Origin: Alphaproteobacteria bacterium
Lineage (GTDB): Bacteria > Pseudomonadota > Alphaproteobacteria > JANQMY01
Length of the DNA stretch: 64,000 nucleotides
NCBI GenBank assembly: GCA_028289425.1
Contig: JANQPL010000002.1
Span: 62,001 to 126,000 of the forward strand
Reading direction: 5' to 3'
Both the position numbers and the translations under genes were made by a program. The notes beneath the pieces were generated by a model. That model saw only the letters and a list, made by a program, of their open reading frames with translations. It was not told the origin of the DNA and searched no databases. Numbering within the stretch: the first letter of the stretch is position 1; every line of letters starts with the position of its first letter. Below are positions 1 through 7,686 of this stretch, piece after piece.

Positions 1-94
1 AGACGGACCATTACAGGCCGTCGCGGATGGCGGAAGTTGATTGATGAGCTGGTTAGGGTGTCTGCTAACGCAAGTCTGCAACCCAAATCCGCTC

Positions 95-114
95 ACTCCC
101 GCGAAGGCGGGAGT
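95..114. repeat. REP-like palindrome, copy 1
   Basis: A perfect 8-bp stem (ACTCCCGC at 95-102, GCGGGAGT at 107-114) encloses the 4-nt loop GAAG. On the minus strand it sits in a longer conserved context that recurs on the plus strand at 39345-39373, so it is a dispersed repeat rather than a chance hairpin. No open reading frame here is convincing. Confidence 0.7.
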
Positions 115-135
115 CTCGAAACGATTGTTTGAAGG

Positions 136-227
136 CCTGGCCAGCCCTCTCCCCCTCCCAAACCACCCACAGGGTACCCTTGGGGTGGTTGGCCCAAAAC
201 CAATAAGAGGGGGAGTGGGTGGCCAGG
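136..227 (-). other. long imperfect hairpin just downstream of panC
   Basis: Nested inverted repeats run through this stretch: 136-143 with 220-227 (8 bp, CCTGGCCA), 149-157 with 207-215 (9 bp, CTCCCCCTC), and 158-168 with 182-192 (10 bp with one bulged A), around a central AGGGTACCCT palindrome. It starts 12 nt beyond the panC stop. No U-run follows on the minus strand, so it may stabilise the panC mRNA end or be a decayed repeat rather than a classical terminator. With copy 1 of the REP it fills the gene-free 1-238 interval. A short open frame ending in TGA at 38-40 could be the tail of a gene entering from the left, but it is too short to call. Confidence 0.5.
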
Positions 228-238
228 CACTTCGCCCC

Positions 239-1099
239 TTAGGGCAGAAGAACCGGCATATTGTCGATGAGCCTTAGGTCGCCGATGCCCACCGCCGCCA
301 AGAGCCTGCCGGATTTGGTGTTGGCTTTGACGGGCTCTAAGGTCTCGGCATCGCGCAGCTCCAGATACTGGACCGCGTTGAAGCCGGCGGCGAGCAACGC
401 GGTTTTGGCCTTGTCCAGCGCCCGGGCCGGCGTCTCGCCCGCTTCGATGGTGTCGATGGCGTGGCGCATGATTTTGTTGAGCTCGCCGGCCGTTTCCCGC
501 TGGTCCGCCGTGAGATAGGCGTTGCGGGACGACATGGCAAGCCCGTCCGCCTCGCGGCCCGTGGCACCGCCGACGATCTCGATGGGCATGTCCAGGTCCC
601 GCACCATCCGGCGGATGGTGAGGAGCTGCTGATAGTCCTTCTCGCCGAAAATGGCGAGGTCGGGCTGGACCTGGTTGAGGAGCTTGGCCACCACCGTGGC
701 AACGCCGCCGAAGAAGTGGGGGCGGGTGGCGCTCTCGAGCCCCTCCGTGACGCCGCCCACCGACACGGCGGTGGAGAAATTGGGGGGGTACATGGCGTCC
801 CCGTGGGGCACATAGACCGCATCCACCGCCCGCAGGCTGAGCTTCTCGAAGTCCGATTGCTCCGTACGCGGATAATCATCGAAATCCTCATGCGGTGCGA
901 ATTGGGCCGGATTGACGAAGATGGAGACGATCACCTTGTCGGCTTTTTCGCCCGCCAGATCGACAAGCGACAAATGTCCTTCGTGCAGCGCGCCCATGGT
1001 CGGCACGAAGCCGATCTTGTGGCCGCTTCCGCGCCACCCGGCAACTTGCGCCCGCAACGCATCAAGTTCCCGCACGATGATAAAAGGAAAATCCGGCAT
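239..1099 (-). CDS. panC: pantoate--beta-alanine ligase (pantothenate synthetase)
   Basis: This cytosolic enzyme makes pantothenate, the coenzyme A precursor, from pantoate, beta-alanine and ATP. At 286 aa it has the normal length. Visible signatures are PTMGALHEGH at residues 33-42, containing the HEGH nucleotide-binding motif, FGEKDYQQ at 151-158, and DGLAMSSRN at 185-193, the KMSKS-equivalent region. The ATG at 1099 gives the family's N-terminus but has no clear Shine-Dalgarno sequence. A 20-codon ORF with ATG at 1169 stops 7 nt upstream (1107-1109) and could feed ribosomes into panC. No panB is adjacent; the gene stands alone. Confidence 0.96.
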   Translation of the reverse strand: MPDFPFIIVRELDALRAQVAGWRGSGHKIGFVPTMGALHEGHLSLVDLAGEKADKVIVSIFVNPAQFAPHEDFDDYPRTEQSDFEKLSLRAVDAVYVPHGDAMYPPNFSTAVSVGGVTEGLESATRPHFFGGVATVVAKLLNQVQPDLAIFGEKDYQQLLTIRRMVRDLDMPIEIVGGATGREADGLAMSSRNAYLTADQRETAGELNKIMRHAIDTIEAGETPARALDKAKTALLAAGFNAVQYLELRDAETLEPVKANTKSGRLLAAVGIGDLRLIDNMPVLLP

Positions 1100-1253
1100 C
1101 AGAAGACTATGAAATTCGCGGCGGCAACAGGCTCGGGAAAACGTTCATCAGGAAACCGGTGTTGCGCATGGAGGATCCTTCCAAAAGGGGCAAGCCCCGC
1201 GGCGCGGAGTGTAATTCAGTTCACCAATTTCAGGAAGCTTTGCAAAAAACAAT

Positions 1254-1280
1254 AGGCTCGCAGCGGTGAGCTGCGAGCCT
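1254..1280 (-). terminator. rho-independent terminator
   Basis: A perfect 10-bp stem (1254-1263 with 1271-1280, AGGCTCGCAG/CTGCGAGCCT) has a 7-nt loop. Read leftwards on the minus strand it is followed by ATTGTTTTTTG. It lies 3' of the FAD oxidoreductase gene and of the small ORF ending at 1280, and so ends that transcription unit ahead of panC. Confidence 0.85.
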
Positions 1281-1468
1281 CAATAATGCACCGTGCGCAG
1301 TTGATGCTGCGGCTTGGGTACGATTTCCTTGGTCTTGTCCCCGACCATTGGCGTTTCTTGTTGTTCAGGTGCTTTCCAGTGGGCCAGTAGGCTGGAGAAC
1401 ACCCCTTTTGGCATTCGCCTTGTTATGAAACGCGAGGTCAGTTTGTCATATTTATGACAGTTGTGCAC
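1280..1468 (-). CDS. small hypothetical protein (uncertain)
   Basis: A 62-codon ORF, or 44 codons from the internal ATG at 1414 with AAGG just upstream, has no family I recognise. It is basic, with no membrane segment. In its favour, its stop codon touches a strong rho-independent terminator (1254-1280), and it lies in the otherwise empty 220 nt between the FAD oxidoreductase stop and that terminator, in the same direction. Against it, codon use is undistinguished and the ORF is short. Confidence 0.35.
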   Translation of the reverse strand: MHNCHKYDKLTSRFITRRMPKGVFSSLLAHWKAPEQQETPMVGDKTKEIVPKPQHQLRTVHY

Positions 1469-1502
1469 AAAAAAATAACAGGATTTGGCAAAAAAATCGC
1501 TT

Positions 1503-2636
1503 TTAGGATGCGTTTAGCGCCTGCCAAACAAGCTCGGCGAGCGCGGGGCTGGCGGTCAGCCCGGGCGATTCGATGCCGAAAAGGTTCACCAGTCCCGCTA
1601 TTCCGTGGGCCTCGGGCCCTTGCAGCCAGAAATCCTGGAGGATTTTGTCCTTGTCGGGACCATCCGGGGATGGGGACGAGATCTTGGGCCGGATGCCCAC
1701 ATATCCCGGCGCCAGCGTCCCGTCGCGCAGGCCGGGGTAGTAGCGGCGGATGGCCAGGGCGAACCGCTCGGCACTGTCGGGGGGGACCTGATAGTCGATC
1801 TCGTCGATCCAGCTATGGTCCGGCCCAAACCGCACGCGGCCGGCGAGATCGAGGGTGGCGTGGATGCCGAGGCCGTATTGCTCGGGCACAGGATAGATAA
1901 GGTGGGAGAAGGGGGGGCGCCCCGACAGGGTGAAATAGCACCCGCGAGAATAATGCGCATGGGGGATATGGTTTGACTGAAGGCCTTCGAGACGGCTGGC
2001 AATGGGAATGGCATCTAGGCCCGCCGAATTGACGATTTCCCGGCAGTGGAAGGTTTCCTCGTGGTCGTCGGAATCCGCTATGACGGCCGTGAAGCCCCCG
2101 CCGCCAATCTGTGCACGGACAAAGCGGCTTGATAAGGACAAAACCGCCCCATGGGATTCGGCATCGGCCAGAAAGCACAGCATGAGTTGATGGCTATCGA
2201 TGATGCCTGAGTTAGGGCTGAAAAGAGCTGCGTGACTTTGTAGTTGAGGTTCGCATTGTTCAACTTCTTTGTCAGATAGGAATCGGAGTTCTTCCACGCC
2301 GCATGCGGCCCCGTTGCGACGAATTGACTCAAGAGCGGATACTTCCTCCTCGGACGACGCAACGATGAGCTTGCCGGTCTTTCGATACGGCACTCCCCTT
2401 TCTTCGGCGTAGCGATAAAGCCAGTCCCGGCCAGACAGACAGGTTTTCGCTTTCAGGCTGCCCGGTGGGTAGTAGATCCCGGCATGGATAACCTCGCTGT
2501 TCCGTGAACTGATGCCCTGTCCAATGTGGGGCTCTTTCTCGATGATGACGACCTGGCGGCCTTTTCCCGCCAGGTGGCGCGCAACCGCCAGACCCACAAC
2601 GCCGGCGCCGATAATCAAGGAATCAATGGTTTCCAT
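1503..2636 (-). CDS. FAD-dependent oxidoreductase, DAO / L-2-hydroxyglutarate oxidase-like
   Basis: This 377-aa flavoprotein of the D-amino-acid-oxidase/glycerol-3-phosphate-dehydrogenase superfamily begins with a Rossmann dinucleotide fold (IIGAGVVGLAVARHL, residues 8-22) followed by an FAD-ribose acidic end (EKEP). SSRNSEVIHAGIYYPPGSLKA, split over residues about 43-63, is typical of the L-2-hydroxyglutarate dehydrogenase (LhgO/YgaF) branch, as is the C-terminal GIESPGLTASPALAE. The likely reaction is oxidation of a 2-hydroxy acid with electrons passed to quinone or oxygen; the substrate is inferred. It is divergent from mipZ across an 87-nt intergenic stretch. Confidence 0.85.
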   Translation of the reverse strand: METIDSLIIGAGVVGLAVARHLAGKGRQVVIIEKEPHIGQGISSRNSEVIHAGIYYPPGSLKAKTCLSGRDWLYRYAEERGVPYRKTGKLIVASSEEEVSALESIRRNGAACGVEELRFLSDKEVEQCEPQLQSHAALFSPNSGIIDSHQLMLCFLADAESHGAVLSLSSRFVRAQIGGGGFTAVIADSDDHEETFHCREIVNSAGLDAIPIASRLEGLQSNHIPHAHYSRGCYFTLSGRPPFSHLIYPVPEQYGLGIHATLDLAGRVRFGPDHSWIDEIDYQVPPDSAERFALAIRRYYPGLRDGTLAPGYVGIRPKISSPSPDGPDKDKILQDFWLQGPEAHGIAGLVNLFGIESPGLTASPALAELVWQALNAS

Positions 2637-2723
2637 CTCGGATATAATAGTGAATCAGTTGACTTTATGGCATTGCTCTCAGCACTATTCTGAAAATGGA
2701 CGAGGCAGGGGTTTCAGCACCGA

Positions 2724-3578
2724 ATGAGCTTGGCACAGGCGGCCCATGTAATAGTACTTGGCAACGAAAAAGGGGGCACCGGCAAGTCCACAACGGCAAT
2801 GCATTTGGCGATTGCTCTGATGAGATTGGGGCATTCCGTCGGCCTGATTGACCTCGACAGCCGCCAACAGAGTCTGACGCGATATGTGCGGAATCGGGAA
2901 CAATGGGTCCGCAATACAGGGGTTGCTTTGCCAACACCGGAAATAAAAGTCGTCAGCCGGGGCACCCAGGAAAGAGTGATTGACATGGAGGCCGACGAGC
3001 GCCGCCGCTTTGCTGAGGCTGTGGGCGACCTCCAGGCGCGCTGCCGCTTCATCATCATTGACAGTCCGGGGAGTGACAGTCACCTGTCCCGTCTCGGGCA
3101 TGCGATCGCGGATACGCTAATCACACCATTGAACGACAGCTTTGTGGATTTCGACTTGCTGGCGCATGTGGATCCAGAGACGTTGGCTGTGCTGAGCCCA
3201 AGCCTTTACAGCGAAATGGTCTGGGACGCGCGCAAACGCCGCGCGCTCGACAAAAGGAAGCCCATCGATTGGGTGGTCATGCGGAACCGACTGTCCAACA
3301 TTGATGCGATCAATAAGCGGCGCTTGGCCGAACTATTGGAAACACTGTCCAGCCGGATCGGATTTCGAATTGCGCCAGGATTTGGCGAGCGGGTGATTTA
3401 CCGCGAACTCTTCCTCTTCGGATTGACGCTTCTTGATCTGTCGCAGGCAAGGGCACAAATTAAAATGACGATGTCGCATCTGGCAGCGCGGCAGGAAGTT
3501 CGCGATTTGATCGCCATACTGAACCTGCCGGGTGTGGAATTGGTACCGGAAGCTGCCGCGCCCCAACCGGTTGCGTGA
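2724..3578 (+). CDS. mipZ: division-plane positioning ATPase MipZ
   Basis: MipZ is a ParA/MinD-family P-loop ATPase that forms a gradient away from the ParB-bound origin and inhibits FtsZ polymerisation, so the Z-ring forms at mid-cell. This 284-aa protein has the deviant Walker A motif KGGTGKST (residues 16-23) and the GLIDLDSRQQSLTRY segment characteristic of MipZ rather than ParA. DSPGSDSH carries Walker B. Two genes follow in tight series, a VWA protein 14 nt downstream and a J-domain protein, suggesting an operon. The family assignment is firm; the functional link of the neighbours is inference. Confidence 0.95.
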   Translation: MSLAQAAHVIVLGNEKGGTGKSTTAMHLAIALMRLGHSVGLIDLDSRQQSLTRYVRNREQWVRNTGVALPTPEIKVVSRGTQERVIDMEADERRRFAEAVGDLQARCRFIIIDSPGSDSHLSRLGHAIADTLITPLNDSFVDFDLLAHVDPETLAVLSPSLYSEMVWDARKRRALDKRKPIDWVVMRNRLSNIDAINKRRLAELLETLSSRIGFRIAPGFGERVIYRELFLFGLTLLDLSQARAQIKMTMSHLAARQEVRDLIAILNLPGVELVPEAAAPQPVA

Positions 3579-3592
3579 GAGGAATGTGAGCG

Positions 3593-4306
3593 ATGGCACC
3601 TTCCAAGAAAGTGCCGACCCCTTCAGACGCAAATCGCGCGCAGATCGACAAGTTTTTGGACGACGTCAAAAAGCTTCCGGCGGCGGGGCGCGATGGGCCG
3701 GCAGGCCGATTGCTGTTTGCCATGGACGCCACATTGAGCCGGCAGCCCACCTGGGACCGAGCCCTGCACATACAGGCGGACATGTTCAACGCGGCGCTGC
3801 AGGTGGGGCGTCTGGAAATACAGCTTGCTTATTTCAGAGGGTTTCGCGAGTTCTCGGTTAGTAATTGGTTGTCGGACGCTGACGGGCTTGCGCGCGCCAT
3901 GACGTCGGTTCAGTGTCGCGGCGGCCATACTCAGATCGAGCGGGTGCTGGATCACGCCTTGCGATCTGCGCAACGGGAAAAGTTGAAAGCGCTTGTATAT
4001 GTGGGCGACTGTGTGGAGGAAAATGCGGATGATCTGGCCGCCAAGGCGGGCAAGCTTGGTGTTTTTGGTGTGCCGATTTTTGCGTTTCAAGAAGGGGCCG
4101 ACCCGACGGCAGAAGTTGTGTTCAGAGAATTCGCCCGCCTTTCGGGCGGGGCCTACAGCCGATTTTCCGCTGCTTCCGCCAGCGAACTTAGAGACCTGCT
4201 GTCGGCGGTTGCGGTATTTGTCGCCGGTGGCCGGAAAGCGCTTGCCAACCATGCTGATCGCAGCGGACGGACCGTCCAAGGTCTATTGACCCAGATGAAA
4301 AGATGA
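3593..4306 (+). CDS. VWA-domain protein, conserved next to mipZ
   Basis: This 237-aa soluble protein is dominated by a von Willebrand A-type fold. A hydrophobic strand ends in DATLS (residues 45-49), a DxTxS variant of the MIDAS metal motif. Further on, CRGGHTQIERVLDHAL and LVYVGDCVEENADDL match the later MIDAS loops and strands. No signal peptide or membrane segment is seen, so it is probably cytosolic. A good ribosome site (gagagga) precedes the ATG. It lies between mipZ and a membrane J-domain protein. The family is uncharacterised, and a role in division or envelope assembly is guesswork from context. Confidence 0.8.
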   Translation: MAPSKKVPTPSDANRAQIDKFLDDVKKLPAAGRDGPAGRLLFAMDATLSRQPTWDRALHIQADMFNAALQVGRLEIQLAYFRGFREFSVSNWLSDADGLARAMTSVQCRGGHTQIERVLDHALRSAQREKLKALVYVGDCVEENADDLAAKAGKLGVFGVPIFAFQEGADPTAEVVFREFARLSGGAYSRFSAASASELRDLLSAVAVFVAGGRKALANHADRSGRTVQGLLTQMKR

Positions 4307-4324
4307 TCTGACGGAAACAAAGCA

Positions 4325-5029
4325 GTGTCTTGGTTTTTCATTGGCATATTGACCCTTGCGCTTGGGCTGGCAATTTCGGAGTTCCTCGTCAGAGTGTCGC
4401 CGGGACGGTTGCTCAGTGTGCTGAAGTGGGTCGGAATACTGATTGCCGTGATTGCCATGATGCTGTTTGCGATTGGCGTTCGAAACATCAGCCTGGCGGC
4501 GCTCATTGGGATGGCACTTGCTTTGCTTGCGCGCTCGGGCATGTTTGCGCCGAAGAAGCCATTCAGTCAGGGTAACCTTTCCCAGTCTTCTGCACACAAA
4601 TCATCTGAGGTGGAAACGGCTTATTTGAGCATGTCTCTGGATCACAATAGCGGCAAGCTCGACGGCCGGATCCTTGCCGGTGCTTTTACCGGTAAAAATC
4701 TCTCCGATTTGACGATGGAAGAATTGTTGGCCTTCCGCCAGGAATGCGCCGCTCAGGATGCCGAAACGGTCCCCCTTGTCGAGGCATTTTTAGATCGTGA
4801 GTTCGGCGACCGATGGCGTGAAGCGATGTCCCGAGGGCGGCAAGCGAACAGCGGCCCCATGACCGAAGAAGAAGCGCTAAATATTCTGGGCTTGGCGTCG
4901 GGCGCAACCGCGGAAGAAGTGAGGGCAGCCCACAGGCGACTTATGAAGAAGCTGCATCCGGATCAGGGCGGTTCCGACTTTCTTGCCCGGCAGATCAACG
5001 AAGCAAAAGACCTGCTATTGAACCGCTGA
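4325..5029 (+). CDS. membrane-anchored J-domain (DnaJ-like) protein
   Basis: This 234-aa protein starts at GTG 4325. Two hydrophobic segments (about residues 2-20 and 33-55) anchor it. A linker follows, and the C-terminal 55 residues form a J domain with HPD at 211-213. The layout resembles the TIM14/Pam18-like J proteins of alphaproteobacteria: a membrane anchor followed by a short C-terminal J domain lacking the Gly/Phe and zinc-finger parts of DnaJ. It would recruit and stimulate DnaK at the membrane. It is third in the mipZ run, 18 nt after the VWA gene, and convergent with the DD-carboxypeptidase gene 14 nt away. Confidence 0.85.
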   Translation: MSWFFIGILTLALGLAISEFLVRVSPGRLLSVLKWVGILIAVIAMMLFAIGVRNISLAALIGMALALLARSGMFAPKKPFSQGNLSQSSAHKSSEVETAYLSMSLDHNSGKLDGRILAGAFTGKNLSDLTMEELLAFRQECAAQDAETVPLVEAFLDREFGDRWREAMSRGRQANSGPMTEEEALNILGLASGATAEEVRAAHRRLMKKLHPDQGGSDFLARQINEAKDLLLNR

Positions 5030-5043
5030 AGTTGCGATGGATG

Positions 5044-6420
5044 TCATCGGCCAGCGGTCTGGTCGGCCTTAACCTTGAAGCAAAGAAAACCGTTTTGCTG
5101 CAATGTTTCGCAGACCCGTGTCGCTTCGTCCTGTGTGAATGTACCGAACCGGGCGCGGTAAAGCGTCTCGTTGGTTGCCGTTACGGGCACAATGGTTGAC
5201 GTTTTGCCATCCAGTGCGCCTCGGGCCGCGCGGCGTGCGCTGTCCAGACGGGATACGGCGGAAAATTCATCAGAGTAAGCACCGATTTGAACCTGCCACT
5301 CCCCGGACTCATTGGCGGCAGGGGCACCAAACATGGGCTGAATGCCGGCACGGGGTTCGACGGATGCAACTTGGTCGCCGGCCGGCGGTGCGGCGGTCTC
5401 CGAACCATTGTCGTAGTAGTCCGTATCCCCTTGAGCCTCTTCGGGTTTGGGCCGTGGCGAGACGCCAACCAACTGCACTTTGGTGGGCCGCGTTTTTGGA
5501 ATGGGTGGCGCAGCGGAGATGGCGGATCTCGGCGGACCTTGCTTTTTTAACGCTGCAAAGCCCCGCGTGAGAATGTCGCGCATGTGCTGGTCGCGGGTTC
5601 GTGAGGATTTGCCGCCCATCACGACACCAATCAAATGACGGCCATCCCGGCGGACCGATGCAACCAGATTGAATCCTGAAGCGCGTGTGTAGCCCGTCTT
5701 AATACCGTCAGTGCCCTGGAACTTGCCAACGAGCTTGTTGTGAGTGCGGTAGGTGCGGGCGCCCCAAGAGAATTCATCCGTCGAGAAGAAGCCATAGAAC
5801 TGCGGGTAATGCTGAATGAGGCGCAAACCCAGTGTGTACATATCCCGCGCTGTGGTCAGCTGGCGACTGTTGGGAAGGCCCGAAGCGTTGCGGAACGTGG
5901 TTTTGGTCATGCCGATTTCGCGTGCTTTTCGCGTCATCATCTTGGCGAAATTGGCTTCGGTGCCACCAAGCTCTTCAGCGACAACGACCGCCACATCGTT
6001 GGCGGATCGGACGATCAACGCCAGGATGGCGTCGCGCACCCTGATCTTTTGGCCGCGCCGCAGATTGAGTTTGGACGGCGACTGGCCTGCCGCCCGTGCT
6101 GAAGTTGTCAGTTGCGAGGTGAGGGTGAGGTCCCCCTTCTCCAGCGCATCGAACAACATGTAAAGGGTCATCATCTTCGTCAGAGACGCAGGATAACGCT
6201 GGCTGTCGGCACGGCGTGAAAACACGACAATTCCCGTGTCGCCATCAACCACAATGGCAGCATATTTGGAGTTGGCTTGGGCCTGCTGGGGCACAAACAG
6301 CGCCGTGGCGCACACGAATAGCGCCGCGACCACGCCGTTGAGCCATGTTCGCTGCGCCCTTTTCCTGATTAGGGGGATAATTGCTTGGTCTGACACGAAC
6401 GCAGTCCGCCAATACGCCAT
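5044..6420 (-). CDS. D-alanyl-D-alanine carboxypeptidase with C-terminal SPOR domain
   Basis: A periplasmic PBP5/6-type serine peptidase that trims the terminal D-Ala of peptidoglycan stem peptides. From the ATG at 6420, with GGTGA upstream, it is 458 aa; a longer frame exists but would precede the signal sequence with unlikely residues. The signal peptide is about residues 24-49 (ends AQA|N). Catalytic motifs are SLTK (79-82), SAN (139-141) and KTG (241-243). A Pro-rich linker leads to a SPOR domain (about 375-455) that binds denuded septal glycan, pointing to a job at the division site. No C-terminal amphipathic helix is evident, and SPOR may replace it. Confidence 0.93.
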   Translation of the reverse strand: MAYWRTAFVSDQAIIPLIRKRAQRTWLNGVVAALFVCATALFVPQQAQANSKYAAIVVDGDTGIVVFSRRADSQRYPASLTKMMTLYMLFDALEKGDLTLTSQLTTSARAAGQSPSKLNLRRGQKIRVRDAILALIVRSANDVAVVVAEELGGTEANFAKMMTRKAREIGMTKTTFRNASGLPNSRQLTTARDMYTLGLRLIQHYPQFYGFFSTDEFSWGARTYRTHNKLVGKFQGTDGIKTGYTRASGFNLVASVRRDGRHLIGVVMGGKSSRTRDQHMRDILTRGFAALKKQGPPRSAISAAPPIPKTRPTKVQLVGVSPRPKPEEAQGDTDYYDNGSETAAPPAGDQVASVEPRAGIQPMFGAPAANESGEWQVQIGAYSDEFSAVSRLDSARRAARGALDGKTSTIVPVTATNETLYRARFGTFTQDEATRVCETLQQNGFLCFKVKADQTAGR

Positions 6421-6685
6421 TGTTTTCACCACATCACACGATGGTGGATTATCCCCTGCCCCTATTCGCAATCCGTTAATCAAGATAATGAGTCGGTGCG
6501 AATGCCTAGTATGGCGGCAAAGACCCAACCGTGTAAAACCGAAATTTCCGGATTCGGCTCACAAATCAGTTTGAAGTCCAATTGCCGCGCCATATTCGAT
6601 GAGGCAGGCCATCTCTATCTGCGATTGTGTGGTTTCGATATGGTTACTGGTAGACTAAATCGAGGCGACCCGCGAAGATTTACAA

Positions 6686-7114
6686 ATGTTAACGCAAGCG
6701 CGAACGACGGAGAGCACCATTCTGGATTTCAAAGGCCTTAAATTGGGATTTCGGCCCAATCAGTACTTTGTTTGTCCCGCCGGGTGGAACGATGAAGAGG
6801 CCCACAACACTGCGCCGGTGTTCCCCGTGCCAATTGATGTGCTTCAAGAAGCCTGGGATGCAGTCATCAACAGACAGCCACGGGTTGAAATTCGTGAAGC
6901 GGATCCGAAATCGCGGTATTACGAGCTGGTCCAAAGAACAGCGTTTTTCCGGTTTCCGGACACTATTTCTGCCGTTTTGGTATCATTGGGGGACCAAGGC
7001 TCGACTCTTGCGATCTATAGCAGGTCGACATATGGATACTCAGATCTAGGTGTTAACAAAGCCCGTGTTGAGGACTGGATTGCGCAGGCCGAGACAGTAA
7101 TGGAGCAAGCTTAA
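6686..7114 (+). CDS. DUF1499 family protein
   Basis: This 142-aa protein matches the DUF1499 pattern: a CPAGW segment near the N-terminus, a central PVPIDVLQEAWDAV helix, the RTAFFRFPDTISA strand pair and a final YSRSTYGYSDLGVNKARV motif shared by the family. No membrane segment or signal peptide is present. The family is widespread in alphaproteobacteria and plants, with no assigned reaction. The ATG at 6686 fits the family start. It is divergent from the carboxypeptidase gene across 265 nt and lies 95 nt before clpS. Confidence 0.85.
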   Translation: MLTQARTTESTILDFKGLKLGFRPNQYFVCPAGWNDEEAHNTAPVFPVPIDVLQEAWDAVINRQPRVEIREADPKSRYYELVQRTAFFRFPDTISAVLVSLGDQGSTLAIYSRSTYGYSDLGVNKARVEDWIAQAETVMEQA

Positions 7115-7209
7115 CGGCCATGTTCCGTGGGTGGGTGGCGCAATTGCGACATTTCCGCTTATCGAGACATTTACAAAACTGACGCAGGGTTACTTAGGAT
7201 TACGTATTC

Positions 7210-7662
7210 GTGAGAGCACCAGGGATTTCCAGTATGCTGATGGTGACCAACCAGCCAAAGATTGCCGAAAGGGCGGGTAACCCCGATCTGGCGGCTGCGC
7301 TTGCGCAATTGGCGAGTGTTTGGGTGCCTCGCCTGGCCGACGAGAACAATGATGAAGGTGGCGGCGGCACGTCCACGGGCGTCATCACGAAGACGAAGCC
7401 GAAGACCAAAAAACCTTCTCTTTACAAGGTCCTCTTGTTGAACGACGATTACACACCGATGGATTTCGTTGTCCACGTGTTGGAGCAATTTTTCGGGAAG
7501 GGCAGGGAAGATGCCACCCGGATCATGCTTCATGTGCACCAGCACGGGGTCGGCATATGCGGGGTGTATACGTATGAGGTGGCGGAGACAAAAGTGACGA
7601 ACGTGATCGAATTTGCACGTCGACATCAGCACCCACTTCAATGCACAATGGAAAAAGAGTAA
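7210..7662 (+). CDS. clpS: ATP-dependent Clp protease adaptor ClpS
   Basis: ClpS binds N-degron residues and hands substrates to ClpA. The core is unmistakable: [17 protein letters not shown], then an [16 protein letters not shown] segment and a C-terminal [10 protein letters not shown]. From GTG 7210 it is 150 aa, giving about 70 residues before the core, roughly twice the usual N-terminal arm. ATG codons at 7234 and 7240 and a GTG at 7324 are in frame; 7324 would give the typical length but lacks a Shine-Dalgarno sequence, so the start is open. clpA follows after 24 nt. Confidence 0.95.
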   Translation: MRAPGISSMLMVTNQPKIAERAGNPDLAAALAQLASVWVPRLADENNDEGGGGTSTGVITKTKPKTKKPSLYKVLLLNDDYTPMDFVVHVLEQFFGKGREDATRIMLHVHQHGVGICGVYTYEVAETKVTNVIEFARRHQHPLQCTMEKE

Positions 7663-7686
7663 GAGGTCCAAGAGTTAGGAGCAGAA

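Noticed and set aside
1-40. Short open frame ending in TGA at 38-40 as the tail of a gene
   Set aside because: Only 12 codons are visible, too few to recognise or to separate from chance.
41-277. Plus-strand ORF of 78 aa across the left hairpins
   Set aside because: It runs through the REP and the long hairpin and into the 3' end of panC; no ribosome site or recognisable protein.
461-1255. Plus-strand ORF of 264 aa opposite panC
   Set aside because: It is a shadow of the panC coding strand; panC has all family motifs, so this frame is not used.
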